Assembly (NCBI GenBank): GCA_004154925.1
Contig: QJNS01000045.1
Location: forward strand, 124,001 to 188,000
DNA: 64,000 bases
Direction of reading: 5' to 3'
From: Monosporascus cannonballus
Lineage: Eukaryota > Ascomycota > Sordariomycetes > Xylariales
Numbering within the stretch: position 1 is the first letter of the stretch; each line of letters opens with the position of its first letter. Of the stretch, positions 20,900 through 34,765 are shown piece after piece. The notes under the pieces were generated by a model. The model was not told where the DNA came from, did no database searches, and worked only from the letters and a program-made list of their open reading frames with translations. A program made the position numbers and the translations under genes.

Positions 20900-23800
20900 T
20901 AATATTTCGGCTTTCGATAAACTCTGCTAATATTATATCAGTTTATTCTATTTAGATGTTAATATTATTTACGTTATCGACTCGTTAAAAAGAGATCTCG
21001 AATTTTATATTTATTACGTTCAGAACTCAAAAAACCCTTCGCATATATCTTTATATTTTTTGCATAATTATTTATTAACTTTTAAATAATATTTGAATAT
21101 TTTTCGAAATATAATTTAACCAATTTTCGGTTTTTACTATAAAAGTATATTAAAAAGCAGAAATTAATATATCAAGTCAAACCCGACCCCGGCGAATTAA
21201 CGTAATTTAATTAGCTAATACCTTTGCTTAAAACCATTTATTTTTATTTCCGTAAAATTTATATCCAAAAACTTATATAATTTTTAAAATTAAAAATATC
21301 GAACGCTTAGTAATTACGATTACGAAAATATAATATTTACTGCATTTTAAATGTTTCGTCTTAAATATAAATTAAGAAATTGTTTATCTTTTTCGGCCTA
21401 TTTTCGTTATTTGAATTATTTTATTAGCGTTTTGTCTTTTATTTTTAATATAAAACTAAACATATAGTTATAAGTGTAAGCCAAATCCGTTAACAAATAA
21501 TTTATACGTTTTTAACGTACAGACGTATTAATATTATTTATATTATATTTAATATTACGTAAAGTTATTTAATAATTAAATATATTTTCAATCGTTTTTA
21601 TTATTCTTTTTTTAGAAATAAAATTATTTTATTAAATTAAAATACAAAAATTTTATAACCTTATAATTATATTATATTTATTTAAATAAAGTTTACTAAG
21701 AGTTATATAACTTCAATTAATTTAGGTGATTATAATACGTAAAATATATCTAAAAATTTCCGAAAATATATTATTTCGTTCTTACGTTAAACAAAAAAAG
21801 AATAATTTTTAATCTTATAATTCTTTTTCAAATTGTTTCGTTCTTATTACGGATTTATTAATTAATTCCGTTAATTATTAATTAATTTTATAAGTTTGCC
21901 AGTGAGTTCTTTACGTACATAAAATCTTAATTCGTTTATCGTTTAATCGCTAAATATACGCCTATAAGTCATTTATAAACGTAAAAAATTAATTTTAAAA
22001 TAATAAAGTTAATTTTTATTCAGTATATTTAATATTATCGCTATCTCAGTAACGATTCTTTTCTGTTTTGTGGTTTTTATATATTCTAATTAATTAATAA
22101 TCGTTAAGTATTACTTTAGTTATTATTAATTTTATACTATATAATCTTTATTCTGTTAATATATTTTTATTATTCTATATTATTTGATATATAGTTGAAT
22201 TAACTTACTTTACATATATCTAAACGGGTTTTAACCGACTTATATTAAATCGTAATTATTACAATATATAAGAACTTTTTCGTATTTATTTTATTTTTTA
22301 TAAGTACGTTGCAATTTCTTCTTGTATTTAACGGAAATTCGTTATATATTTATGAAATATTTCCTGAATTTTTAAACATCATATTTAATAGATTATTCTT
22401 GTATTTAACGAAGGCGTCCCGTTTGCTTTAAATATATTTATATCAGACGATGCTTTAATAAGTTGTTATTTTCCGTTTTTGAAATTGAAATAGAATATAT
22501 AATCGGAGATTTTCTCCCGATCGTAATACAGTTATAAAAATAAATTTTACATATTTACAATTTTATATACTTAACAACTTTTAACCGAATTTATATTAAT
22601 ATTCATTTAATATTTCTTTTAATTTTAAAATCCTTCGTAAATAATTTTATAGTTTAATGTATTTTTAAATTTATTAATAAATATGTTTAATCGTAACATC
22701 TTTTGAATTCAATATAAATTCTTAATTATTTATTTATACGTTAACCAAGTCCTGATATATATTTTAAATATTTATATATTGTTTAATTTTTGAATTACTC
22801 TTTCTAATATTTATTTTATTATACGAAAATAATAACAAAGTAAGGTTTGAAATTATAAGTCTCTCGTCAATATAATTTTATATATTAATCCTATTTAATT
22901 TATTTAATACTTATAATAATAATATGTATAATATCTTTTTAAAATTTAATTTATACGTTTAATTTAAATATCGGTTTAAAAATAATAAATAAGAACTACT
23001 TATAATTCGGCTTTTTTTAACCAGGCGAAATTAGGTTCAAAATTAATTAATTAAGAAATAATTTATTTCGCTTATTAATAATTTTTAATAAAAAATTAAA
23101 TCTAGAATTTTCTTTTTTATATAATAAATTAATTAATTTATAATAGTCAAAGTTTTAATTATAAATAAAAATTACGTTATATTTATAAACCAATTAACGC
23201 TTATTAAAATAACGTTATATACTCGTTTATTATTTCTTGTGTTAATAAATAATTCCGTAATAAAACTTATATTTAATTTTTAGAACAATTTTTAAAGTAA
23301 AATTAAAAATATAATATTTTATTAAAAATTATCAAATATTTTAGGATTAGAATAAGAGGAACGATAAGAGTATGTTAAGGACTAGTCTAAAACTTGCTCT
23401 TCTTTTCTAAAAGAGAAGTGAGCAACTCTCTATAAAGGAATTACCCCGCAACGACCTCGTAGCTATTGCGTAGGAATGACGCATAAAATGCTTAGCGTCT
23501 CCTTAGTAGTACGCACAATCCTTTAGCCCTTGACAAATTTATATTTAAATTTCTGTATATTTTAATATATTAGATATTTTTCAATATACCATTAAATATT
23601 GTTTACGAAATATTTCTAAAACAATTTTCTGTTAATTCATTTAATAATTTTCAACATTTTTTATATTTTACCCTAAAACTATTATAATAGTAATAAATAA
23701 ATGTTTAACATAAACCGTATTATAATAGAAAAGAATCTATGCCGATAAAAGAAAATATTATTAAAATTTATATCATAATCCTTTTTTATTTCAGCGTTTT

Positions 23801-26800
23801 TTAAAATTAACGTTATAAATCCTTAAATATTTAATTCTTTAAGTTATAATTTATAAAGCTTATTATAAAATTATCGCAAAACTTTTAAATTAAATATTAT
23901 TTCTTTTAAAATTAATTTTTTATTATTAAAACTAAAACGTATTATTTCGGCATAAGAATTTTAGCGTTTTCGTTTTTTAATTTTGCCGATAACGCGGTAT
24001 TAAAACGGCGTTTTATTACTATAATAAATTTTACCTTTTTCTTAAAAAATAATCTTAATAATAAATATTTTTACGTTTTTTATTATACGTTTTTTATATA
24101 AAGAATGCCGGTATATAATTTTCCTTTATTTTCTTTTTAAAATACATTTTATAATTATATAATGAACGATTTACGTTATTTTGGCGTAAATTATAATTAT
24201 TTCAGTTTTTTTTATTTAAATATCTTTAAATATTTTAATTATGAAAAAGTTTTAAACGGCTTTAATAAATTATTTTACTCGGCCGTACGTCTTAATTATA
24301 CGAAATATAGATACTCTTGAAAATTTAATTTCCTTAAATAACTTATTTATTAATTAAAACTTTTTTGCTAATAATAATATTACGTTATTGGAATTAATTA
24401 ATTAATATATAATATAGCTGCTTCTTTAATTTATTTACGAAATCAATTTTCTTTAATCAGTATTATAATCCGTCTTCGAATTAAAATAATTAATATATTT
24501 ATTAACCAAAGTTTCCAAAATATTTATATAAATATAATAATTATTATCTTTAATATTTAATAATTCGTTAAAATTGAATTTCTTTTAGAATTGTTTAGAT
24601 ATTATCGTTAATATTTTTAATCGTTTACAATACTAAATAATGTTTTATTTCGTTTTTTACTTAGTTTCGGTATTGGAATATTTCTGTACATAAAATATCA
24701 TTAAAAATAATTTTCTTAATAAAACTATAATAAAATACTAAATATGTCTTTAATAAATATATTTATGTCTATACAGATACGCTTAATAAAGTTTTAATAT
24801 CTCATAATAATTGTATTTTAAAAACGTGTCTTAATTTTTTAAACGTTTCGATTCTTTTATTAACTTAATAAATTCTTTATACGGGCTTTTTTAAAACAAA
24901 AACAGATAATAAGGATGGTAATTTCAAAATAATAAGATATAAATTTATTATAAAAGGTATATAAATCTTGAAACTACCTAGATATTATATATTAAATTAA
25001 AAAGTTAATATTTTAAAATTACGATAATCTGTCGAAAATATATTTATACCTTTTTAATATTTATAACGAATCTTTCAAATAAAATTTTCTTTTAAAAAAT
25101 TCGTATTTTATTAATTTGGCAAATAATTCTTTTTAAATATTTATAAATTTATCAGAAATATTCTATATATTTTCTTTCGTTATCCGAAAATATTACGATA
25201 TCGTTGAAATAAGTAACGTAAATTTTATCGATAAAATTAATTAAAACTTCATATATATATATTTTTAAAAATGCATAAAATATTAATAAATTCGAAAGGT
25301 ATTACCGTATATTTAAATTGAATTATATATCGTTCGAAAAACAGTATTTTATTTATTATTCTCTTAATGCGCATTTAATAATATATATTTTTAGAATTCT
25401 ATTTAAAAAGGCTTAGTAGAAAATTTATTAAATTTATACCTTTAAATATTAACGGTAAAAAATACCGGGTTTTTCTGATAATCGGATTAAACAACCGATA
25501 ATTAATATATATCCGTAAATTATTGTTTTTTTTAAAATACGAAGAAAACGAAAATAATAATTTTCGATTTCGATTTTCGGTTTTATATAATTCGTCAATT
25601 TTCGTAAACATAGTTTTCAAATTTTTATCGTTAAAATTCCGATATTAAATAAATCGGCTTTGTAAACGATAATTCGCTTTATATTAGGTTTATAGTGTAT
25701 TTAATTTTAGAAAATGCAGAAAATACTTTTATTTTTTTTCGACATATGTCTTTCGAAAATGTGCTAAATACTTAAGTAATTATACAACTTTCGAAATAAC
25801 TTTTTTTTGTCGAATTTAAAATTATTACGATTATTATCCAATCTAACGAAATTAACGACATAAATCGATTCGTCGACAAATATTAAACATGCCAGTTTTT
25901 TGCCGTTGATATTTTTTATATTTCCGTAAATTTATTCGTATTTTATAATATATAGTAATATATTTTATTTATTTATTTTTAATCAGAATCATAATACATT
26001 AAGCAATAACCGTTACGGCAAAATACGAAATAAATTTAACGAAACCGCCGGACTTCCTAACAATTATTCGTTATTTTTATTTCGATTTGAAAAGCTTTCT
26101 AGCATTTAATAAAAAACTTATTAACATTTATTAATATAAATATATTAACAATAATAAAATCGAAATTATATTTTTTACAGAACGTTTATTATACGTATTT
26201 ATTTTTATTTCTCTATCCAAATATATTGGGACGGTAATCGCATATTAATCGTTTTTTCTTAAAGTATTAACTAAATGTTTCAAAAATAATTTTACATTAA
26301 ATATACGACGTTATTCAGTCGAAATAAATTAAATTTATATTTTTATTTCGGGATTATATTTTCCGATTTATTCGAATTATCGAAAACGGTAAAGTTTAAT
26401 ACGACGGTAAATTATCCCTTACTTTTGATACGGACGTTTTTCGAATGAAAAAAAGTTATATTTTATTTTACGATGGAAATTGGTATACCTTTTTTTTTCT
26501 ATAATTTTACTAAATCAGAACGTAATTCTATTTTAAAGTATTTAACGGCCGTTTAAACCTAGCAAATTTCTTACGATCGGTATTCTTTCGATAATAAAAA
26601 ATTTGTTTTATGAGGTTTTATTTTTCTTTCCCTTAATCCGAATATTTTTAATTAGGTTTCTTTTATTCAATCTTTATCTTAAAACACGTTCGAACGCGTT
26701 TATTTATTTTTTCTACCAGGCCTTTTAGTCTTAACGTTAAGTAATTTATATACGATTAATTTTTATAATTATGTTAAACGAGTATTTAAAAATATTTTTA

Positions 26801-27600
26801 CATAAATAATAAAATTGTTAATTCTTAACTTATAATAAGTATAATATATTAACTTCAAGTAACATTTTAAATTTTGAAAAATATTTATCGGCAATGCGGT
26901 ATTTTATCTTAATTTTTCGAAAATATTTTAAAAAATACAATTTTTATATTCGGAATCGAAATACTTTTTTTATAAAAAAAGATCAATCCTTTAAAATAAC
27001 CTTTTCGATTATTCTTTTATTATTATTACGATATGTTCGTTATTTTAATTATGAAAAAAACTTCACTTTTTGTAACCTCGTAAATATAAACCTCGTCCGA
27101 AAAATTAAAACTCTTTAATAATATTAATAATTATAATATATATAATTTGATTCTTTTCGTATTTATATCGAAAAGCGCTCGCTAAATAAATACCTGAAAT
27201 ATTTCAATAATTTCGAATATTTTCGTTCGGTTTATTAGTTATATTAGTTCGTGATAAAAGCGGTTAAGCAGTTACGTTTTTATAGATTACTGTTCGTTTA
27301 TTTAGCAATGTCTTTCGTTTTTCTTTCGAATATATTATAATTTTATCGTACCTTATAATATAAAGGCAAAAGGTTTTTATTAAAAATATACGGAGCATTT
27401 AATTAATAATTTAATTTCCATTGATTTGGAATGAGTATATAGATTTAATCGGTTGTATTTCTTACGGCCGTTTTATCGGATAATATTTTCTTATCGTTAT
27501 TTTCTGTAATATTCCGAACGTATTCCGAACGCACAGAATTTCGGCTTTTTTCGCCATTTTATATAAAATTGGTTATTATAAATTAGGTTCGAAAACGCAT
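20900..27600 (-). pseudogene. Gag-Pol remnant of element C
   Basis: Polyprotein of element C on the minus strand, so it runs from high to low coordinates. The clearest part is the reverse transcriptase: an open run at 25620-25399 carries LRIYINYR and IIRKTRYFLPLI, the usual fingers region, and downstream near 25,190-25,215 the catalytic box reads YFNDIVIFS, with the first Asp changed to Asn at 25203-25205. Gag should lie towards 26,900-27,600 and integrase towards 23,700-24,400; these are colinear with the second copy C2 but too decayed for me to quote motifs. Stops occur throughout. The open frame at 26894-27118 on the plus strand is antisense to it and not a gene. Confidence 0.72.
23373..23535. 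mobile_element. GC-rich LTR-like island inside element C
   Basis: A 163-bp block of near-normal GC starts TGTTAAGG and ends CCCTTGACA, inverted ends typical of an LTR. Flanking pentamers (GAGTA, AATTT) do not match, so a target duplication cannot be shown and the limits may be slightly wrong. Contains a hairpin-prone TCTTTTCTAAAAGAGAAG segment. Confidence 0.5.
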
Positions 27601-27649
27601 CGATTTATTTCTATTAATTGTTATATTCTTTAAAAAAGAAATAAATAAA

Positions 27650-27848
27650 TATATAAGAATAAATATATAAGTAAAATAGTAATCGAATAATTACAAATCG
27701 TTTTAAGAAATATATATATTAATAGATTTTTATCTGGGTTATATGCATATTCGCTCGGATATGGGATTTGTAGTTATTTTAAGCAGTTAAGTCGGCGACT
27801 GATCGCCGACATTTAGCCGTACCTCTCGTATTCTCTTATTTTCTTACA
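27650..27848 (-). repeat. 5' LTR of element C (right end)
   Basis: Ends TTACA at 27848 (start TGTAA on the minus strand). It has TTGCC-free but CG-rich core blocks matching the left LTR. The inner boundary, 27650, is fixed only by alignment with the left copy. Confidence 0.82.
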
Positions 27849-28040
27849 TTAATCCTGTCGAATCGTAAAACTAGCGAGTATAAGGTTTATTATAGTTAAA
27901 GCTTATCGACAATTACGTATTAATCGGTTTTAAAAATGGTATTATAAATCTAAACTTTTTTATCCTAACCGTAAAAGCTATAAACTATTTGTCATATACG
28001 AAAATATTAAGTATAATATTTATTATGCAAATTATAAATA
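27849..28040. repeat. Repeat X, copy c, right part
   Basis: Begins TTAATCCTGTCGAATCGTAA and includes ATCCTAACCGTAAAAGC and TTTGTCATATACGAAAATATT, matching copies a and b. Contiguous with 20150-20253 before element C arrived. Confidence 0.65.
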
Positions 28041-31000
28041 ATAATAATTAAAATTATATATTTTAATTTAAAAATTGTAGTTTATATAAATATTATATTT
28101 CAATAATTAATAATAAAACCGTAATTATTATTAAATATAATAAAAGTAAACAATTATTTATTTCAAAAACTAAAAATATAACAAAGTATAATAATATTAT
28201 TATTTCAAATCTCAATACTATATTAACAAAAGTTAGATTTATTAATAGTATATAATAATTTAGAAAATTGATTTAAAACTTTTATTATAAGAAAAGATAA
28301 TAAAATAAAAAATTCTTTTCGTAAAATTTGTATTCAACATAAATCATATTAATTTATAATATTCTTAAATATTATATAAGAATATTTAAAAAAAGAATTA
28401 TTAAATACGTTTTTATAAATTAATATCTTTTGTCTTCAAAACCATAAATTTTTAAATTTGTATATGTATTTAATAATATAAAAAACATTTATTTTAATAA
28501 TAGTATCATATCTAAATCGAAATAAATAGAATTTAAGCACAGAAATCAAACGAGATATAAAAATATAATTTTTATTATTATTTTATATATTAATTAAATA
28601 CTCCTTATTTTATTAAAGTTAAAATATCAAAATTTTATTTTCTTAATAAATAAATCATTTAACAAATATTAATTACTTTGAAATTTCGAAAACGTAATAA
28701 CGATATGTTATAAAATTGTCGAAATTTCGAAAAACTTAATTATATTTAACTTGATCGTTTTTAAATATATTATAAATATTGTTTCTAATTTACGAATAAT
28801 TTATTAATTTAAATACAATTTTAAAATTTACATTATTGCGAACATCTTGATATTTAACATGCTTTTATAATTTGACACTATTTATAACAACCTAATTAAA
28901 CTTATTAAGGTTAAGAAAGAATATATATATATTTAAATATTATAAATACAAAATAAACATTTATAATACGTAAGGTATAACAAGATATAGAAATGCTTAT
29001 AAACAATTATTTAAAAATAATAATAACGTACGGTATTTTCTCGATAATATTAAATACCACTTTTTAAAATCTTTCGGCGTATAAACATTTTTGAAAAAAT
29101 TAATAAAGGAATAAAGATATTATTAAGTAACTAATAATGTTTTTTAGTATTACAGTTAAAAGATTTTAATATATATATTATTTATATAATTTACCAATTA
29201 AATTCTACATTTACGTACTTATATTATATATTATATATTTATTATTATTAAGTTTTTTAATATTCAAATATTAAAATAATACGAAAATATTAAAATTCTG
29301 TTTTTTAAAAATTTTTAAAAAAGTAAGTAATTATTTATAAAGTAATTATTTTAAAACCATTTTGTAACTTCTACATCAAAAAGAATATAGAGAATATTTA
29401 ACATCTTTTTATTAATATATATATTCGTTTAACATGGAAACCTATCTAATAAATTATCTTAGTAATATATATAAACTTTTATAATAATGCGCGATACAAA
29501 GAAATTAATAATGAAACAACAACAAAGACTAATATAAAACGAATTTTAGATTTATAAACGGATATAGTCTTTTATTCATATAACCTACGTGTATTACATA
29601 ATTAAGTAATTTATGCGAAAAGTTTAAATAAATTTGTAAAATAGGAAATATACATAATATCTAAATATTAAAGCAGTTTGATATAAATCGTAAAACTATT
29701 ATTAAATAAGAAATATATTTATATATACTTTACATCGAAATAATATAAACATTTAGGGTTTTTAAAAAACCTATTTAATAATAAAAGGTTTTAATTTTTT
29801 AATTTAAAACTTTTTAAAAAAGTAATATATAAAATAAAAATACTTTGAAATAAGCTTCTACTTATTTACTTTAGAATTAACAAGTAACTGGATATAATTA
29901 TGTTATTTTAATATTAAAAAACGTTAAAATATGTTTAATAAAGCAATATATTTTAAATATTAATTTACTATATTGATGTGTAATTCTAAATTCAATAATT
30001 TATCTAAATATTAATTTAACATTTTCTAAATATTTTATTAATATTATTAACTGTTATACGTATTTCTATTATTCTTTTACATTTTATTAACTCGAGATTT
30101 TAAAGATATTAAATACATATATATTTAAGTTAATAATAAGATTACAGTAATATATTAAAATATAATAAAAGTTCATAATAATTTTATAAATCTTTTTAGG
30201 TTTTGTAAAATAGGTTTTGGTTAAATTTAATAAATTTCTGTATATTTACTGCTTGTATTGTAATCTTTTTATTATATGTTATATATATAAACCTTTTTTA
30301 GATATATATAATTTAGTATGTATAATACTAAAACCTTTATAAATTATAAATTTAGAATGGAATAATAGGAATGTATTATTTAGTTCTTTAAGTAATATAA
30401 AATGAATACTTTTTTAACCTTTACTAATATATTTTAATTTTAATAATATATTTGATTTTTAAAAATTGCTTTTGTGATATTTTAATATACACCTGCTTTT
30501 AAGAATGTAATATAATATGTTCTTTGTATATTACAGTTCTATTTCATTACATTTATTTTTGTTAATTTATTATTAATATTTTAATATCGCGCGTTTTGGT
30601 AGAAATTTGCATTTTTTGCTAAAGTAAGTCATTATGTAGGGTTCTCGATTAGTTTTTAATGAAGCCTTTTTTCATTTAATGTTTTATTGTTGAAAACGTG
30701 TAATAAAAAAACTTTAATACATATTATAATTAATAAGTAGCTCTTAATAAAGTGTAATAATAACTATATAATATATTAAACTACGTATTAAGTAATATAT
30801 TTAGATGAATTTATCGCGAAATAATTAAAGTATCGAGAATTCTGTCATCCGAAAATTCTTACCGCTTTTAGATATATCGTTTTTAATATATATAAAGTAA
30901 CTTGTTTTTATAAATATTTTTTTCTTTTTATTATTTTCGCATTTACCGGTATATAACTTAATATTTATTTATAACGAATTCGCTTTTTATATTTGTTACC

Positions 31001-31599
31001 GGCTTTTATATACTTCTAGTATTAATTAATAGCAAAATAACCTTTTATTTATATTTTCTTTTTATTTCGAATTTTTACATTCAAGATATTACCTTTTTTA
31101 AAACTTTTTAAAACCCTTTTTAAATAATCATATGTAAACAAAGCAAGTATATATTTTATAAATATATTTTAATAAATACTTTCTTTTATTAATATCTCGT
31201 TTTAAGGCCCTTAGTGAAATTCTGTATATTCGTTATATTATTATAAGTGCAGCGGTTTGTTATTATTAAATTAATAAAATCTTAAAAGATATTTATAAAT
31301 ATATTAGTTTTTAATACAGAAATGCGGTTATTATAAAAATAAATTCAATATTTTAGTATTATTCGAAAATTATAATATTAATTTAGAATAATGAATCCTG
31401 GGCTCTTTCATACCTTTATATTCGATTTTATTAAAATATTAAAAATATTTACTTAAGTTAAAGCCGTAAATTAAAGTAATATTGAAAACTTTTAAAATAT
31501 TACATTTTTCTTAGAAATAAAGTAAAACATTTCCTTTTTTCAAGAAATTATTTATTAACGTAATACATAAATAGAAAAAGATTTCAATACAAATCAAAT
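28041..31599. other. Long AT-rich stretch, nothing resolved
   Basis: About 3.5 kb of extremely AT-rich sequence with stops in all frames. From about 30,840 CG dinucleotides reappear, and the sequence may be the most decayed 3' part of C2, but I cannot align it with confidence. No gene, RNA or inverted repeat is supported. Confidence 0.5.
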
Positions 31600-32048
31600 T
31601 TAAATTTAAAAAGGTTTAGTCGGTATATAAAATAATAAAAGTTTTTTTTGTTATTATTGGTCACGAATTGTACGATTAATTTATAATTAATTCGGTATCG
31701 AGTTCTTACTTTTAACGTAAGTACTTTTAAAATATTTATCCAAAATATTTACTAAGTAATAACGTTAATATTTTAATTTTATAAAAACGGTTTTTATATC
31801 TTTTTAAAAGAATATTAAATAGGTAAAACAATATGCTATCGTTTTCGGCGAAAATACTAAATAATTTGTTCTTTTAATTATTATTAAATTTTTATAAAAG
31901 ACAATTAAATATATTAATAATTTTAATAAATACTAAATCGCCTTTACTAATAAATATAAAGAAAACATAAACATAGATACCTAATAAAATAACTATAAGG
32001 TTAAAAAGTTTTTATAATAATTAAGTAATTTTTGTTTCGATATCGTTA

Positions 32049-32178
32049 TGTTACGGCCTGGTCACCCGTAAGAGCTCTAGTATATATGCAGCCGTAAGCA
32101 CTAGGATGATTGCTATAATTGCGATTATTCCACTGATCTTTTGCCCTGGTGGCGTGATAGTATAGTGCAGCTATAACA
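32049..32178 (-). mobile_element. Solo LTR, 130 bp, unmutated island (copy 2 of a pair)
   Basis: Reverse-complement relative of 4101-4243: starts TGTTACGGCC and ends GCTATAACA on the plus strand. The two copies differ mainly by transitions plus about 13 bp missing here. Flanking pentamers CGTTA and GATTA are similar but not identical, so a duplication is only possible. Near-normal GC in a very AT-rich setting. Confidence 0.7.
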
Positions 32179-34721
32179 GATTATATTACGGTTTTAAAAA
32201 TAATATAGAAAATATATTTTATAATCATTTGTATTTAATAACTAAGTAATTTTTGTATGTTTTCGATTTCATTTATACGGTAATTACTATCTAAATATAC
32301 GTTATTATTAATTTAGAATTTTTTTAAAATTAAGATGTTTCGTAAATAAAGTTATAATTTGATTTTTTTAAAAGGTATCGGTAAATAATTTTAATTGTAA
32401 TATTCTTTGAGTTAATTACCGTTTCATTCTATTATTTATTTGTATTTTAACGAAAATCCGCCATACGTTATAAATATTTATATATATTTAAATTATTAAA
32501 TTAAATTTCTTTTGGTATTTATTTTATTATATAAGAATTATAATTTTACAAAGTTTTAAGTAATAAATATGTAGTAAACTTATTTTTATAGTTATTGTAA
32601 GCAAATACCATTTTATATAATAATCAAATTTACTTTGTTTAATCTTTATTATAATAACTTCAGAAATATACTGCTAAATTTTAATTTATATATTTAATTT
32701 AGCCTTTCGTTAAAGGTAATGAAGGGTAAATAATTAAAGATTAGTTTTTTCAATTTGACAGAATTCGTTTTAAAAGTATTTAAGAAATATTTTATTTTTT
32801 GATATAATATATTAACTAATATCATAATAACTAAGGTTTTTAGTATCAATAAAAAATCTTTTTTTATACAGCAGTTATTGAAAATGAAAAATAGCATTAT
32901 ATATATATTTATCGGTTTTTAAATTAAAAGATAATTTTATAGTAAAATATATATTTACTTTTAAAATAATTAATTAAACAATAATAAAATTTAAAATATT
33001 TTATATAATTTGGATTTAAGTTTTAACATATTTAAATATAGTAAGTAGTTTTCGACGTATTGTCGAATAATATTGTTAAATTTTTTTCATAAAATATGCG
33101 ATAAAGTAATTTAATAATATTTTGGCCTTTTATATATGCCGCTTAAAAATTATTATATTATAACTTAATAAATTATTAAATATAGAGTATATTACGAAGG
33201 AGTAATACATTTATTCCGATAAAATAAAATGCTTTTAAAATTTACATAATAATGTTTTTATTGCAGCGTTTTTTAAAGTAAACTTATAATTTCTTAAATA
33301 TTTAAATTTTGATTTATAATCAGAAAAGTATATCGTAAAACTATTACGAAATTTTCCACATAAATGCCATTTTATTTAAAGTTATTCTTTTTGTTATTAA
33401 ACATAAAATGTATTATTTGAATATAATAATTTTAACGTTTTCGTTTTTTAAATTCGTTAACAATTTAATATTAAGGGGGTATTTTACAGTTATATTATTT
33501 TTTAATTTTGTAAAGCAGTTTTAATAATAATCGCTATATATATTTTTTGTCGTCTATATTTTATATAGGAGATATCGGTATACTTTTTTGTTCAATTTCC
33601 TTTTTATAAAATAATTTATCATTATATATTAAGGGTTCCGGATTATTTTAATATAAACTTTGATTATTTAAACCGTTTTTACCTTATATTCGTCGAGAAA
33701 TTTAATTACGAAAAGGTTTTAGATACCTTTAACAAGTTATTTTATTCGGTTATATTTTTTAGTCATACGAAATATGGTCGCCGCTAAGTATTTTAATTTT
33801 TTAAGTAATTTATTAAATAATCAAAGCTTTTTCACTAATATTAATATTATATTGTTGTAATTAATCGGGAACAATATATAATTTTATAACCAGTTTAATT
33901 TAACAAGGAAATTAATTTTTAATATAAATATGATGATTTAAAATCGACTTAAAATAACCGATATATTTATCGAGCGACTTTTTTCGAAAATTCCTGTTCG
34001 AGTACACTAATTATTCTTTTAAATGCCTAATAATTCGTTATAATAAGAAATCTTTGTTCCGTATTTTCATATTATTATCATTAATATTTTGAAATTATTA
34101 TAATAATTAATAATTTTTACTATTTCGTTTTTTTTAAATTTCGATATCGACAACGTTTTATAATTAAATTGTCATTAAATATTAGAATTTAAATAAAGTT
34201 ATATGAAGATATTAAATACCAGTTCAGTAAATATATTTATTTTTATTCGGGCGTATTTAATAAATGTTTATAATTAAAAAATAATTACATTACAAAAATA
34301 GGTTTCAAATTCTTTAAATATTTTAAATATTTTATTAATTTGTTCGAATTCTTTATACATGGAGTTTTTAAAAGAATTAATAATAAAAAGAATAATCTTT
34401 AAATAATAAATTATAAATTATTTATAACACTGAATAGATTTTAAAAATATTTAAATATTATACCATAAATTAAACGGTGTTTAATTTTGAATGGTAGCGA
34501 TTTACTAATAATTTATTTGTACTCTTTTAATATTTACTATAAATATTTAAAACAAATCTTGATTTTTAAATGATTTATATTTATGAAATAATAAATAATT
34601 ACTATTCTTTAAAAGTTTGTAAATTAATAAAAAATAATCTATATATATTTCAGACTTATTCGAAAGTTTTCCGATATTTATTTAAATAAACGATATAAAT
34701 TTAATTATGAAAACCGGCTAA

Positions 34722-34724
<3 letters not shown>

Positions 34725-34762
<38 letters not shown>
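34725..34762. repeat. (TA)19 microsatellite
   Basis: Uninterrupted TA dinucleotides followed by TAAAGATATAAAGATAT. It lies in C2; element C has only a short TA run at the matching place (about 25,247-25,262). Confidence 0.9.

Positions 34763-34765
<3 letters not shown>

Larger units (their letters stand above)
20254..27848 (-). mobile_element. Full-length Ty3/gypsy element C, 7595 bp
   Basis: Direct LTRs of about 199 bp lie at 20254-20452 and about 27650-27848; on the minus strand they read TGTAAG...TTATA. Flanks are TTAAC on the left and TTAAT on the right, a 5-bp duplication differing by one C-to-T change. The sequence on both sides is repeat X, and copies a and b give the uninterrupted version. 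A pyrimidine run after the left LTR (TTTCGTTTTCTTT, 20457-20469) reads as a polypurine tract on the minus strand, consistent with minus-strand coding. The interior is heavily RIP-degraded. A short GC-rich LTR-like island sits at 23373-23535. Confidence 0.87.

Noticed and set aside
34725..34762. Possible telomere or centromere satellite
   Set aside because: A single (TA)19 run inside a degraded retrotransposon; no TTAGGG-type units or longer satellite periodicity.
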